Assembly: GCA_008360955.1 (NCBI GenBank)
Contig: LUCM01004076.1
Location: forward strand, 226,952-290,951
Reading direction: 5' to 3'
Source of the DNA: Fasciolopsis buskii
Taxonomy: Eukaryota > Platyhelminthes > Trematoda > Plagiorchiida > Fasciolidae
Length of the DNA: 64,000 nucleotides
The number at the start of each line of letters is the position of its first letter. Positions within the stretch are counted from its first letter, which is position 1. The notes under the pieces were generated by a model. It was not told the DNA's origin, did not search any database, and saw only the letters and a program-made list of their open reading frames with translations. A program made the position numbers and the translations under genes. Of this stretch, positions 1 to 10,418 are shown piece by piece.

Positions 1-1989
1 AGGACTAGGACTAAAGTGGCATTTGAAGTTTCGTAGTACTAATAGGATTCCAATTGCCAGCCCCTAACGCAATAAATCTGCATGTGAATTGCGCAACTGA
101 AGACAGCAAGAAGTACTTGTCAGTCAGACTGTAAACAGATAGTCCTGTTGAATTTTTTCCCTGACTGTCCCTTAATGAGTGATGAAAATTCACGAGTCTG
201 CTACGCGGTGACCTGTGTTTTGAGCCACGTGCCTGAGCCAATCCCTAGTAGTGCTAACTGGTGACGTGGACAAATCCTCAGGTTCTCGACAAAGTAGCAT
301 TATGTCCAACATTCATACAAACACAAAAATAAGCTCACCGAATTGTTGGAGGAGAATTTGAATTGATGTTCATCGTATCGAGTTTAGCAAATGATAGTCC
401 CGCGAATTTCACTATAGAATTCAGATTCGTCCCAGAAAGAGAGATTAGCTTCGAACCCTGGTATGTGAGATTATTGGATACGTTTACCGTTAGTAGTGCT
501 TCATGGAAAGACACTGACAACGCCTGATTGGTTATGCTCAAAGTTTGTGAAATGGAACACCGAATACATGACATCCTCAAGTCCTCTAAAAGAACAGTCG
601 AAATGACATTTCCGAAAACCGTAAATTATCACGCACCCTCTCTCCACAGTTGTTTCTATTTGGCATACAACATCACCGCCTCCGAGTCCAGAAGACACAA
701 AAACCGTTCTTATGGCATGTACAAAAAATCAATCTCGAACCTGAACGATACAAACTGATGGATCCACCAACTCAAGGGTTTCCTGTTTTCAGTCGCTATA
801 TGAAATGAAGGTAAACCAACAAACGCTCCATTAGCTGGAACTGTCACTGGATTCCACTTCTGAGATCATAACCGGAAAATGTCAGAGAAACAAGGAAATA
901 AATACGGACAAAGAACAGATAGCCTAGGGACCCGCATACACAGTCGCTAAGAAATTGCATGTTATGACAAGGAGAGGAAAAGCACCTTGTTTTGTCAGAT
1001 AATTATGAATCCAAACCTGATACGTCGTGTTTAAAATGAAGAAATTTGTACTTTGTGAAATACCGTTTGTAAATTAATCAAAATTGTAAATCATCAGGCA
1101 GTAGCAGGTAAACAAACGTTGCTAACACTAAAAGCAAACCCGGGTCCGAATGAAACAGGCTCTAAATCTTTACTCCCAAATTTTTTACGAGATGGAAAGT
1201 TCTGTTTTTTTTTGTGATGTCTATTAGGTTTTAATCTCGCAGTTTTATCAAACCACGTTGTCACAATCTCCATGACAAGCTACAGATCGGCCGTCCGGGG
1301 CGTGAGCTTGGGGTGGGGTGGAGTTGAGAGGGGTGGGACGGAAACGGGCACCAAACAGCCAGGCATTAAATGTCTCAAGTGACCGGGTTGTTATTGCGGG
1401 AACAGTAAACGAGGCAATGTAATTCTCCTTGAAAAAATGTTCTGCTTACCGGCCTACATTATTATTGATTTCCCTTACAATGTGATTGGCATACGATAGA
1501 TTAAAACAACAGAACCATCAGACATACTTGTTAACAAATTTTATCGTTTAAATAGTAAAAACGTGAATATTTCGTTCTTCAAACAGCTGAGACCTCAGCC
1601 CTAGAGAAGAAAAGTTACAAATGAAGCATAGGACTGTTCCCTCTGACGGTTTGGAACTGTGAACCAAAGCTGGAACGACATCCTGCCTGCAACAAGAGAC
1701 TTAAGCTGAATCCCGCCAAAAGCGAGTGGTCCGAGATGTTGCTGATGTCTAAATTTGTAATGATTTTAAAAATCTGTGTTCGTCTTAGCTCAGGTTGTTG
1801 ATTTTCGAGAAGTTTCGTACGCTACGCTTGGCGTTCAAACCGAAAGCTTTTCATCAACAGTCCAGGCGACCTCGCCGGCGCATGTGCACACACATGCACA
1901 CACATCTCACGAATTTGGCAACATTCACCCGCCAGAAAATGAATCTGAGTGGCAGTACCAATGGAAGCTGTTAGAAAAACCAAGCGTTG
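1..1989. other. Unassigned non-coding stretch
   Basis: Open frames here are at most 84 codons, overlap on both strands and show no recognisable motif. A short CA-rich patch (about 1884-1905) and a G-run cluster near 1300 are the only compositional features. Confidence 0.6.
1297..1337 (+). other. Potential G-quadruplex
   Basis: Four runs of four guanines (1297-1300, 1310-1313, 1315-1318, 1330-1333) and one run of three (1335-1337) fall within 41 bases, with loops of 9, 1, 11 and 1 nt. This meets a relaxed quadruplex pattern on the plus strand. No neighbouring gene gives it a role. Confidence 0.4.
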
Positions 1990-2213
1990 CGTTTTGTACT
2001 GCGTGCAGACTTTTTAGTAGATTTGAATGATGCGTTGGAGGCACGCCAATATTCTCTGCTTGTACGTGGGGCGCTATTCGCTGAATTAAATAGTGATAAC
2101 ATTTTTTCCAAGATCGATTTTTCAAAGGCCTACCGAAAGCTAGAACTCAGCCCTGAATCGAAACGGCTGTTGGTCATACACGGACTCGAAGGACCGTGTA
2201 GATATTACAGATC
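1990..2213 (+). pseudogene. Ty3-type retrotransposon reverse transcriptase fragment
   Basis: About 75 codons resemble the start of the Ty3 (Metaviridae-type LTR element) reverse transcriptase. A degraded RVLRADF..DLNDAL block is followed by LFAELNSDNIFSKIDFSKAY and then the later ESKRLLVIH block. Intact relatives read LFAKLNGG..FSKIDLSDAYLQ here, with the first catalytic Asp in the KID motif, which is retained. The reading frame ends in a stop soon after the GPCRYYRSL block, before the LPFG and YIDD motifs, and no LTR, protease, RNase H or integrase is recognisable nearby. It is a dead internal fragment. It need not be the same copy as the other Ty3 scrap at 30 kb. Confidence 0.7.
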
Positions 2214-2235
2214 GCTCTCAAGCATTAAATGTTAA

Positions 2236-2867
2236 CTTGCCATGTTTGAGCAAAGTAGACACAACAAACTCGCATTATTGTCTTTTGCAGAAGCAGATGG
2301 ACGACATTCACTAGCGTTGCTAACATCAGAACTAATAGTTGAATCGCACACAACACTTTGACTTTCAAATTGCATGGAAAATTATTTTTGTTTCTCCAAC
2401 CCTATCAGCTACTTTGGTTTTATTGTTGCTACGGCTGGCGGATATTGGAGACAGGAAAAACTGAGATTCATTTGTGCTGGACCGGCACCTCAGTCACCTT
2501 TCGTCATGGCCCATTATTACAGTCCGTTTGTGTCTGAAATGTACCCGTCTCAAGTTTCTTTCAGCAGACTACTTTTTATCTGTATTCCATGGAAGTGTGC
2601 ACTTGAATGCTAACAGGTTTATCAATCAATCAAACGATTTGGTCATCTTTCACCGAATATTGTCGTAGCACTGTACTGGTTCACAGATGATTCTCAAAAA
2701 ACCATCTTTGGATGAACTCAATTCATCTTACCTCGTCCATTTGTACCCCGGTTTTGCCGAGAGCCTTCATTCATTTGCCCGTGTGTGGTCGTGATGGTCA
2801 CAACATTTCAGCAATCTTCACCTAGTTGCCCAAGTGAAAACTAAAATCCTGTTGTTTGAAATCCTTA
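2236..2867. other. Unassigned stretch between Ty3 scrap and SINE
   Basis: Only short open frames (at most 79 codons) without motifs. No continuation of the reverse transcriptase to the LPFG or YIDD blocks could be read in any forward frame. Confidence 0.5.
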
Positions 2868-3040
2868 GCCGGCGGTGGCCAAGCGGATAGGGTCGTGGTG
2901 GTTGGACGTGAGGGTCGCGGGTTCGAGACCTCCCACCGCCGGTCAACTTCCCCACTTGGCAGCCCTTTGTTGGTCAAGGCCACTATTCCTGAAATATGAT
3001 GTTATTTCAATGTAAGAGGAAGTAAAAGATAAAAAGATAA
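2868..3040 (+). mobile_element. tRNA-derived SINE, most complete copy
   Basis: The first 76 bases are tRNA-like. The 5' end GCCGGCGG can pair with CCGCCGG at 2937-2943, there is an A-box-like TGGCCAAGCGG at 2876 and a perfect B box GGTTCGAGACC at 2920-2930. A conserved body follows (ACTTGGCAGCC...GTTGGTCAAGGCC...CCTGAAATATGATG) and then an A-rich AGTAAAAGATAAAAAGATAA tail. The same body and tail recur at 23.8, 24.8, 28.0 and 46.9 kb. That shows a dispersed retroposon, not a functional tRNA. The internal A and B boxes would be its RNA polymerase III promoter. Confidence 0.85.
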
Positions 3041-6000
3041 ATCACTCAAGTCTCTCGGGTTCAACTGCGCCTCGTTGAGTTTGGGCACGGTGACGCAGCC
3101 CTGACACTAACACGGAGATTTTGTTTTCGAATCTGCGCACTGTCAGCAAGTAAAGTCAGCGTTTGTACATGTTTACGGTGGATTGAAGTATTAAGAGGTT
3201 TCGTTTTGCTCCACATTCAGAACGTTTCGGTTATCTTGGCACATCCTATACAATGTTGCTGGAGCACAACTTCCACATTGAACACAAATTTTCTTCCGGA
3301 GAAGGGACACGCCCATCCATTTTTTCCGTTAATAACGTAAAAAAACGGATGACGAAGAAGGTCCATCAGGTATTCCTAAATAATCCCCGTGTGCAACTCA
3401 CGTGATACAGTACGCTTTCGTTTTTCGGATTCGGTCAACCACCAGAAGCTGACCAGTCAGAATCCGCCGGAGAAAGAAATAAGTAGGCCCGTGGGCAATC
3501 GGTTTTTTTGATCGATAAGCGATATGTGAACTAGAGTAAGCCACTTTGTCAATAACTACACATTCTGTTTTCCAGAGTTTACGAATTAGCGTTTCTTAAT
3601 GGCTTCTGCAAGGACATCTCGCGGGTCGATCCTAGCCAATACATACTGCTGGCTCTACTAAATAAGTACATTGCGGCTCTTCGTATTGTTTTGAGAAAAT
3701 CTTCTGGGGTTTGATTGGTTTTTTCTGAGAAGGATGCGTTCCTAAGGCACCTAATTCATCTGATGACCACAGTCTTTCCAATCCGTACAATATTTGGCAT
3801 TTTCGCAGCAAAACGAAATACCATTCATAATGTATTGTAATAAAGTCAACATATTGTATTTCCGCCTTTAGTGCCAATTGTAACCTTGATTCTCCTGCTT
3901 GTTAGTTGCTCGACGACGACCACACTGATTCTTTTGTTTCAAACGAATATCAGCACATTTTTCAAACTAGCACTCTCAACTTGTCACAGATACCGGAGTT
4001 TAGGCGGCTATGAAACATTTTTATGACAAGTGTAAAGTACATCCGTCGTAGCCTCTGAGGCCCACCGAACATCGGGAAAGAGAACCGATAACCATGACTC
4101 TGAAATTTGGAATGGCTTAAAAAACAGAAGGTCCTAATAGGTTAGGTGTGGCAATCAGCGCGGGGACAACGAGTTGCCGTCCTTCAACAACTTGACAAAT
4201 GGATCTGGGGTTCGAGCACCTGACCTTTTGGTAGTGGATAGTCAACCCGATTGATCAGCCCTATCATAGCTTTGAACAGTTGTCGCTCGACTGAGAGTTA
4301 CGTTGCTATTCTCGGAGAGGAAAGTATCAGGAAAGTATGCAGTTTACAAGTGCTCTGTTAGTATACTTCAAATTTCCTTAAAGTCAACTGTTTGATTTGA
4401 ATTCCGAAGGTAACTGGAATTGATAGTGCATTGAACCATTACACCGTGATGGTTTCTTTTAGAGATTTTCGTTCGATAAAATCGGTCGTTTGAACGATAC
4501 CAATACAGTTATCGGATCAGCTCACTGAACACTTGGGGTACCATGGCAACTAGAATTCTCCCCACAGATATGAGAAATAATTAGAACACAATTAGAGAAG
4601 AAACACTTAGGTGAAAGAAAAACTTTAAAAGCCAAAGTTGTTTGCATGGGTGCTTCACAGGTTTGGTTTAAGGTAGCAGGAGGATTTGTTTGCATGTACC
4701 AATGAAAATAACCGCACCAGATTACATGACATAAAAAACGAGAATTACTTTCTGGTATATGCGACAGGATTCAGAAGCAAGTGCTTTAAAATAGGGGCAT
4801 TATTTGGATGCCATATGCGTGTTTAGCATAGGAATGAGACGTAGCTTGTTGAGGACTAGAAATTAAGCGACAAAGGTGCTTGATCTCTACTCACCCCTTA
4901 CCCCTTGTTCGAACTTTGTTCTTTCTAATTTTTGGACGTCTGTTTCTTCAAGCAACCTATTTTTTGCTCGACTATGAGCAGACAAATTTTAAGTTAGAAC
5001 ACAGATAGCTATTCAAAAATATTGTTGCAAAATGAAATTATCGCAGAAAACGTGAGAATTAGTACCAACATAAGTTCATGTCCCCCTAGATTGTGGCTAA
5101 ACAAAACCTTCTTAAGATCGCTTGCCACAGATATCTTTTCACTTAGATTTTGGTTGCAAAGCCTCAGCCATTCCCATAAGGTAGTCAAAATAAGACTAAT
5201 CACGACAATTGCAACCTTCGTCCTCTCGCCCCATTACGTTGGGACAGTACGATGTAGCCAGCGGGTCGAATGTGGTCAACTTGAAAGCTGATGCCTCCGG
5301 TCACAGAAACGCGGAGTAACTCGGAACTGGTAGTCCTATTCGGTGCTATGTCCCGGTCGAGAACACTGATTGATTTCGGGAAAGGGATGATCACGCAGAT
5401 TCTCCCAAGGACATTAGAATTTATTCGAAGTCGCTGCTAGGAGAAACAGACTCGCGATGGACAGTACGGGTTTGTGCGGGAGTAAATTACGAAAACATAA
5501 GAAAAGAGGTACTGCAAAGGAAACTCTCGCTGGGAAATTAAATCCTAATATTATGCATAGTTCATCGGATGAGCATACAAAAATGGAACGGAAGATTATT
5601 CTTACTACCTCGCAACTGGAATACCTTTTGTTATAAGCTTGCCACGTTCATGAACAAACAGGTAGTTCTCGTGCAGGGCTCAATCCCAGGAGGACGGCGT
5701 GGTCGGACAGTGTTGGTGACCTTAATGTGCCTTGTGATTCAATGAGTAGTTTATAAATATCCCAGTCATTCATCCAGCCATTCTTAAGGTCGCACGTGGA
5801 TGTCCCAACGCAGAATTCGTTTTACTTGCTCCTGTGCCTATGGTACGCGTCGTCTTCAAACAGAAACTCATTAGAACCTTAAGAAAAGCTTCCTGATTCT
5901 TTTACCGGTTTTCCGGTCGATGGGCATGATAAAATGTCCCCTATCATCATTTGGGTAGTATCTGGGTTTAAGTAAGTAGTCACATGCTGGCTTAAAAGAA

Positions 6001-7439
6001 ACATTGTATATTTCGAACAAAATGATTTTGGCAAAACCCATACTAGGCTGTCAGGGCATATGATTGGCCTGGACAGTTCACAGGTCAGGTGACCCTTTGC
6101 TGGGTCAGTTACCGGTAAACATGTTCTCTTCTGTGCTATCCTGAGACATCTTAACTACAGACGGAGGTAACTGGACGATAACAATAGGCTAGTAAACTGA
6201 CTGAGAAAAACGTTTATAGAGTTAGGAAGTTTCCCGATAACAAAGTTATTTATGACCAAATCACCTTGGATCGAAAGACAATAATCTAAAACGGTAAGAA
6301 TTTTGCTGTTCCGATGTTACTGTTACAAACTGTCTGGTGGAATGGCTGCTGAACTTGATCGCTTTCAATTTCGATTGCCTGGTTCCTTCGCTTGCACTTA
6401 TTCGTTCGATGTTATAACATATGAACATAGAAGAATGTGCACTGATTTTTATGCGTTTTTTGCACCAGCGTTTATTCAACCGTTTGTTGCGTGTCACTGA
6501 TTGATGGCCACGTGACAGCAACCAAATAATTACGTGCAAACGGTGGATTGTAAACGTGACTGTACATTTTGAAGTTTTCGAAAATGCTTGCTTTCTGCGG
6601 CATCATTACTAGCTTTCCTTCTATAGGACCAGCAGAAATACAGACTATTTCATCCGTTACAAGACATCAGACGACGAAAAAAGAGGTTATACTTTTCTAA
6701 TCCACGGGTTCAAGGAGGTGGCATACATGTCAGAATGTTACTACTGATTCTACTGTTACTATTCCGGGAAATTTCCTATCCACACCTATTGTCTTCGAGG
6801 GTTTATACCAAAGGCGTACAGCTGTTCAATAAATCGTCTTGCAATGATCACTAGTAGAAGTAATAAAAAAAGATTTTTAAGCATTTCAGTAGACTGCATT
6901 ATTCGCTTCGATTTTTAAATCGGCTTTGAATTTATGAGGAGTCACCTGAGATTGAAGTTTATCTCCATACTCCAAAAGGGATGAATACAAATCGATAAAA
7001 TAAAATGAACTTAAGCTATCCAGCTAGCAGATTTGTGAAACATGTTTGTAGTGGTGTCTGTTCTGTTTTATGCGATGTTTTCGGGTCCAGTAAAAGGAGG
7101 GTGAGTTGTTCCATGGGAGGAAAACGGACGGGGACGGTTAGTACCCAGGTCACGCTGTAGTGACCTGAAAAATTGGGCGAAAAGACTCATTGGTGGAACG
7201 TCCTTGTGGAGGTATGCATTCGTGTGCATACTGTGTGCGTGAGACGAGGGTTCACAAAGTTAGTGAATTGCCATGTCTGATGGTAATTTTCAACGTATAA
7301 GAATGGGTCTGCTGATGCTGAACAAGATAACTTACCTAAAATTGAGAAGTTAAGATCAGGAATTAGAAAATCAGAAAAGCTATTTCGTACATTATTTTCA
7401 TTAGTGAAAACAAAGAGCGTCACAACCAATATTCACAGT
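3041..7439. other. Unassigned non-coding stretch
   Basis: Open frames are short (at most 92 codons), occur on both strands and carry no recognisable motifs. No repeat shared with the rest of the window was noticed. Confidence 0.5.
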
Positions 7440-7462
7440 AAATATATATATATATATATATT
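7440..7462. repeat. (TA)n microsatellite at the right end of the PLE
   Basis: A nearly pure TA run directly adjoins PLE terminal-repeat sequence starting at about 7465. A second TA tract (10145-10182) sits at the other edge of the same composite element. Confidence 0.9.
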
Positions 7463-7466
7463 ACAA

Positions 7467-7935
7467 TCAAATTGCCCAACTCAGACGACAAATCAACATC
7501 ATCCTCACGTTTTCGAAGTCGCGACATTCCCGGTCTTCGTGAAGTGAAATTCGGGAGAGTAGATCGTGTCTTTTTGTTAATAATTGGTGCCCATGGATCC
7601 GTGTCCCGAGTTTCTTTCCGGCTTGTCCGGTGCACTGTTTTTCACAGTTTTTGAAATCGATTTGATAGGCAACGTTAATTCGATTCTTGTTAGCTGTCCG
7701 TTCTTTGTTCTGCGATAGAATCTCCCGTACTAGTCTCGTTGGTCTGTGCGCCATTTCAGTTCCATTGGGCTTGAGCAATCTTGTTATCATTTCAGAGTTA
7801 TCGCCAGACGGCGATCGGTCCTCGATATTGTTTTTACTGGTGTTTCGTCTGACGAAGCTTCGTGTGTATATGTTGATCAGAAACATTTGAAACAAATGTC
7901 GTTCTTCTTCTTTCCTTCGATCCGCAGTGCTGCAT
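7467..7935 (-). pseudogene. PLE copy 1: linker and GIY-YIG endonuclease remnant
   Basis: This is the C-terminal part of a Penelope-like element polyprotein. Reading the minus strand, a CHKRSCIKTLFK block ends in an in-frame TAA, then ARSQCS, a linker, and the GIY-YIG region: VAYQIDFKNC (about 7655-7674), then TGQAGKKL and RIHGHQ. In intact PLE nucleases the second motif reads YIG; here it is CTG, so the tyrosine is lost. The frame continues to DFENV, then runs at about 7505 into inverted terminal-repeat sequence, so the final REFLEAW tail is missing. Reverse transcriptase of the same copy lies upstream on this strand. A decayed, non-functional copy. Confidence 0.8.
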
Positions 7936-7950
7936 TGGGAACGTGCTTAT

Positions 7951-9117
7951 TTAAAAAGTGTCTTGATGCAGCTTCTCTTGTGGCAGCTTGGGTGGTTGCT
8001 TTGGAATTGTAGGATTTGATCTGTATGCGTGCTTTTGCGGTATACGGATGTTTCCAAAGTGCCTGTATTTGTCCGTGTGACGAGCACGGCTGTTGTCATG
8101 TTCTGTTTTCATGGTGAACTTGATTTCCTTGAAAACTCCGTTGATGACAGTGAAAGTTCGTTGTAGTTCAGATCGTTTAATGACTACGAACGTGTCGTCA
8201 ACGTAGCGCAGCCAAAATTTTCGTTTGATGTCCGGCAGGATGGTCTTTAGTTTCTGCATCACTGTCTCTGCATTAAAGCCAGATATTGGTGAGCCCATTG
8301 GGGTCCCCTTCACTTGTTCGTAAAACGTACCTTCGAACTTGAAGTATGTTCGCAAGCATGATTCTATTAATTCGCATACACTGTTCGACCTTAGTTGTTC
8401 GCTCCATTGGTGTTCTAGAAGTTCTTGTGGTGTCTTTCTTGCCAGATCTAGATGTATTAATGTGAAAAGGGACACGACGTCGAAGGAGATCATGATTTCA
8501 TCTTCTTCAGTGCTTGTCCCGTGAAGTTTTTCCAAGAACTGCAGGACACTGTTAATTGGATTGATTGAATTGATTGAATTGCTCGAATATTCATGTCCTG
8601 TGATGAGAGATTTAGTCGCCTCCGGAGGCTTTTGGCTGGGTTGTATGTTGGTATTCCCGGTAGTACAACTATTGGTCTCAGGGATATTCCTTCTTTGTGG
8701 ATTTTCGGTGGTCCATAGAATTGCGTGATGTTTGCGTCCTTGACCTTCATCATCCACCTCTCTTTCTTTCTTATCTAATGTAGTTCTTCTAGTCATTTGA
8801 ATGTTGCGTTGATTTTCGTCATGTCTTTTGGTTGAATTGTCGTTGATTTCTCGACAAGTCGAAGTACATTGTCGCAATATTTTTGTTTTCTCTATGTTCT
8901 CTGTCTTATCCATAATGACTGTGATCTGTCCTTTGTCTGTCGGAAGAATAATTATATTCGGTTCTTCTTTCAGTTTTTGTAGCGCTCTTTCTTCTGGTTT
9001 CGAGATTATTGTCGTTTGTGTTATACGAGTCAGAGACGGGACGATTGCCTGTCGGATTTTCTGTTTTGTTTCGTCAGAGATTTCGGTGATCTTGAGTGTA
9101 TGATCTAATTGCACCAG
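7951..9117 (-). pseudogene. PLE copy 1: reverse transcriptase
   Basis: This is the reverse transcriptase of a Penelope-like element. Minus-strand order of motifs: QLDHTLKITE and IILPTDKGQ...VIMDK near the start; FYGPPKIHKEG..LRPIV (8687-8720, displaced to another frame); SFDVVSLFT (about 8461-8487, first catalytic Asp); KGTPMGSPISG (about 8281-8307); and RYVDDTFVV with the catalytic Asp pair at about 8194-8199. Frame changes occur somewhere near 8.85 kb and 8.59 kb, and a third after the KFTMKTE block moves the homology to the frame that continues into the nuclease. An AATTGATTG-type short tandem expansion (8553-8585) encodes a SIN/PIN run close to one shift. PLEs copy RNA by target-primed reverse transcription, so this copy is a relic. 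Confidence 0.9.
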
Positions 9118-9534
9118 CTACTCATTATTATTGGAGGCTTTAATACTGTAGTTTAGTCCTTTGATTAGTGGTTCTTTTTCTTCCTCGCTGCTAACGCGTT
9201 GCGAGAAACTTTTGATCTTTGCATTGCACTGTATAGTTTCCTTAGTGTATGTCAACCTTTTGAGCTTTTGTGCGAGTGAGACCCTCCTTTCAGTCTTGGC
9301 GCTTGTCGTTCGACGATCTGTGGCTGCCTCAATTTCTCCTATCCTCTGTTCGCCTATTGCGGATCTGCATTCCTCTTTCTCCCCTCCGATTACCTCCGCG
9401 TACTTCTGTAGTCTTCTGTGTGCATCCGAAATCATCATACGTGCCATTAGTCTGTCGAATTGTCTTATAGTTTTCCGCTTCTGTGAATGGCTCGTGGGTG
9501 GTTGGTGGTTAACGCTAATAGATGAAACATGCAA
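9118..9534 (-). pseudogene. PLE copy 1: N-terminal region
   Basis: This 138-codon frame is the N-terminal part of the same PLE polyprotein. It is basic and helical and ends with KSFSQRVSSEEEKEPLIKGLNYS, matching the conserved SKRxLTxxExxLLxKGLNF block that precedes the reverse transcriptase in PLEs. The frame ends in a TAG (9118-9120, minus strand); the reverse transcriptase frame continues in register immediately after it with LVQLDHTLKI. The two frames are therefore one gene split by a single nonsense codon. The protein start is uncertain because the first ATG lies in sequence next to the terminal repeat. Confidence 0.8.
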
Positions 9535-9595
9535 ACGTTCCCCACGGATGATCGATTGAGAGAGTTGGGTTCTCGAAATTTGATAGCAAGTTACA

Positions 9596-9720
9596 GAATG
9601 TTCTTTCTCGTAGCTCAGATTCTAGAAGATGGTGTAGATTTGTGCTCTGAGTTGGGCAATTCGATTGCAAACGTCTCATCACCAGCCGACGTGACATCAT
9701 CAGTGCTGTGATCATATCGC
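9596..9720 (-). repeat. PLE terminal repeat (pLTR), minus orientation
   Basis: Read on the minus strand this segment (TGATGTCACGTCGGCTGG... GTTTGCAATCGAATTGCCC... GAGCTACGAGAAAG) matches 10021-10143 on the plus strand and, in part, 7467-7505. It precedes the PLE N-terminal frame on its strand, the position of the left pseudo-LTR of PLEs. It abuts an inverted C-terminal tail at about 9720. Confidence 0.75.
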
Positions 9721-9724
9721 CCAG

Positions 9725-10021
9725 GGTAGACCAAAACATTCGAGGGAATTTCTCGAAGCTTGGTACTCCTCGGAAAGACCTTTAAACAGACACGTTGATC
9801 GGATTACGTATACTTATGGATTCGATCAAAGAAACAATCAGCATAAGTCAGTAGAAACGGACGTTGATTCAGCTCACAACATGCCATCTGGAGACAACGG
9901 TGAGCAAAGCAAATGGCTGGCACCCGTACCCAACCACTTCAACCACAGCAATCAATCAACAACGATTAAAGACTGGGTGACCCATTTAAGCGGACTATGG
10001 CAAATAGAAGCTTGCCACTAA
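9725..10021 (+). pseudogene. Inverted PLE C-terminal tail (end of GIY-YIG protein)
   Basis: A 98-codon open frame on the plus strand has no ATG at its start but carries the C-terminal signature of PLE endonucleases, SREFLEAWYSS followed by LNRHVDRITYTY. It ends in TAA at 10019-10021 and is followed at once by terminal-repeat sequence. This is the 3' coding end of a second copy, placed head to head with the minus-strand PLE. The tail (…NHSNQSTTIKDWVTHLSGLW) is intact and free of stops, while the minus-strand copy lacks exactly this part. PLE insertions often carry such 5'-truncated inverted fragments. Confidence 0.75.
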
Positions 10022-10143
10022 TGATGTCACGTTGGATGATAATGAAACGTTTGCAATCAAATTACCCAGCTCAGAGAACAAATCAACATCATCCTCGTGA
10101 ACCTGAGCTACGAGAAAGGACATCATTCTATAACCCGCTGTCA
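10021..10143 (+). repeat. PLE terminal repeat (pLTR), plus orientation
   Basis: Follows the C-terminal tail at 9725-10021 as its 3' region. Near-copy of the minus-strand block at 9596-9720: shared words include TGATGTCACGT, ACGTTTGCAATC, CAGCTCAGAG and GAGCTACGAGAAAG. It ends against an AT-rich tract. Confidence 0.75.
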
Positions 10144-10144
10144 T

Positions 10145-10182
10145 CTATATATTTATTTTATATATGTATATATATATATAAA
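10145..10182. repeat. (TA)n-rich tract at the left end of the PLE
   Basis: AT-rich, mostly TA, directly next to the plus-strand terminal repeat and mirroring the TA tract at 7440-7462. Confidence 0.85.
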
Positions 10183-10379
10183 TTTGCGTGCCTCAGGATG
10201 GTTTCATTATTCATGTTCAAACGCATTTATCTGTACAACCAAAGTCAGTCATGTTTAATCGGAGTGTTTTGTTCTTTAAACCATGATTAATGTAGAACCT
10301 GTAAATGAATTTGTAGTACCTGCTGGTCCCTCTTTACATTTAAATGTACTTAGGGATTTCAACAGTTGAAATCGGTGGC

Positions 10380-10385
10380 ATATAT

Positions 10386-10418
<33 letters not shown>
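10380..10418. repeat. (TA)n microsatellite
   Basis: Two TA runs separated by one extra A. It lies 200 bp beyond the PLE end; no element edge is seen beside it. Confidence 0.9.

Noticed and set aside
2868..2943. Functional tRNA gene
   Set aside because: A and B boxes are good, but a conserved body and A-rich tail follow, and several truncated copies exist: a SINE.
10021..10060. Hammerhead in the PLE terminal repeat (GGATGATAATGAAACGTTTG; also CTGGTGATAAAACG at 25.4 kb)
   Set aside because: CTGGTGA/GAAAC-like words are present but no stem II lies between them, so the fold cannot form.
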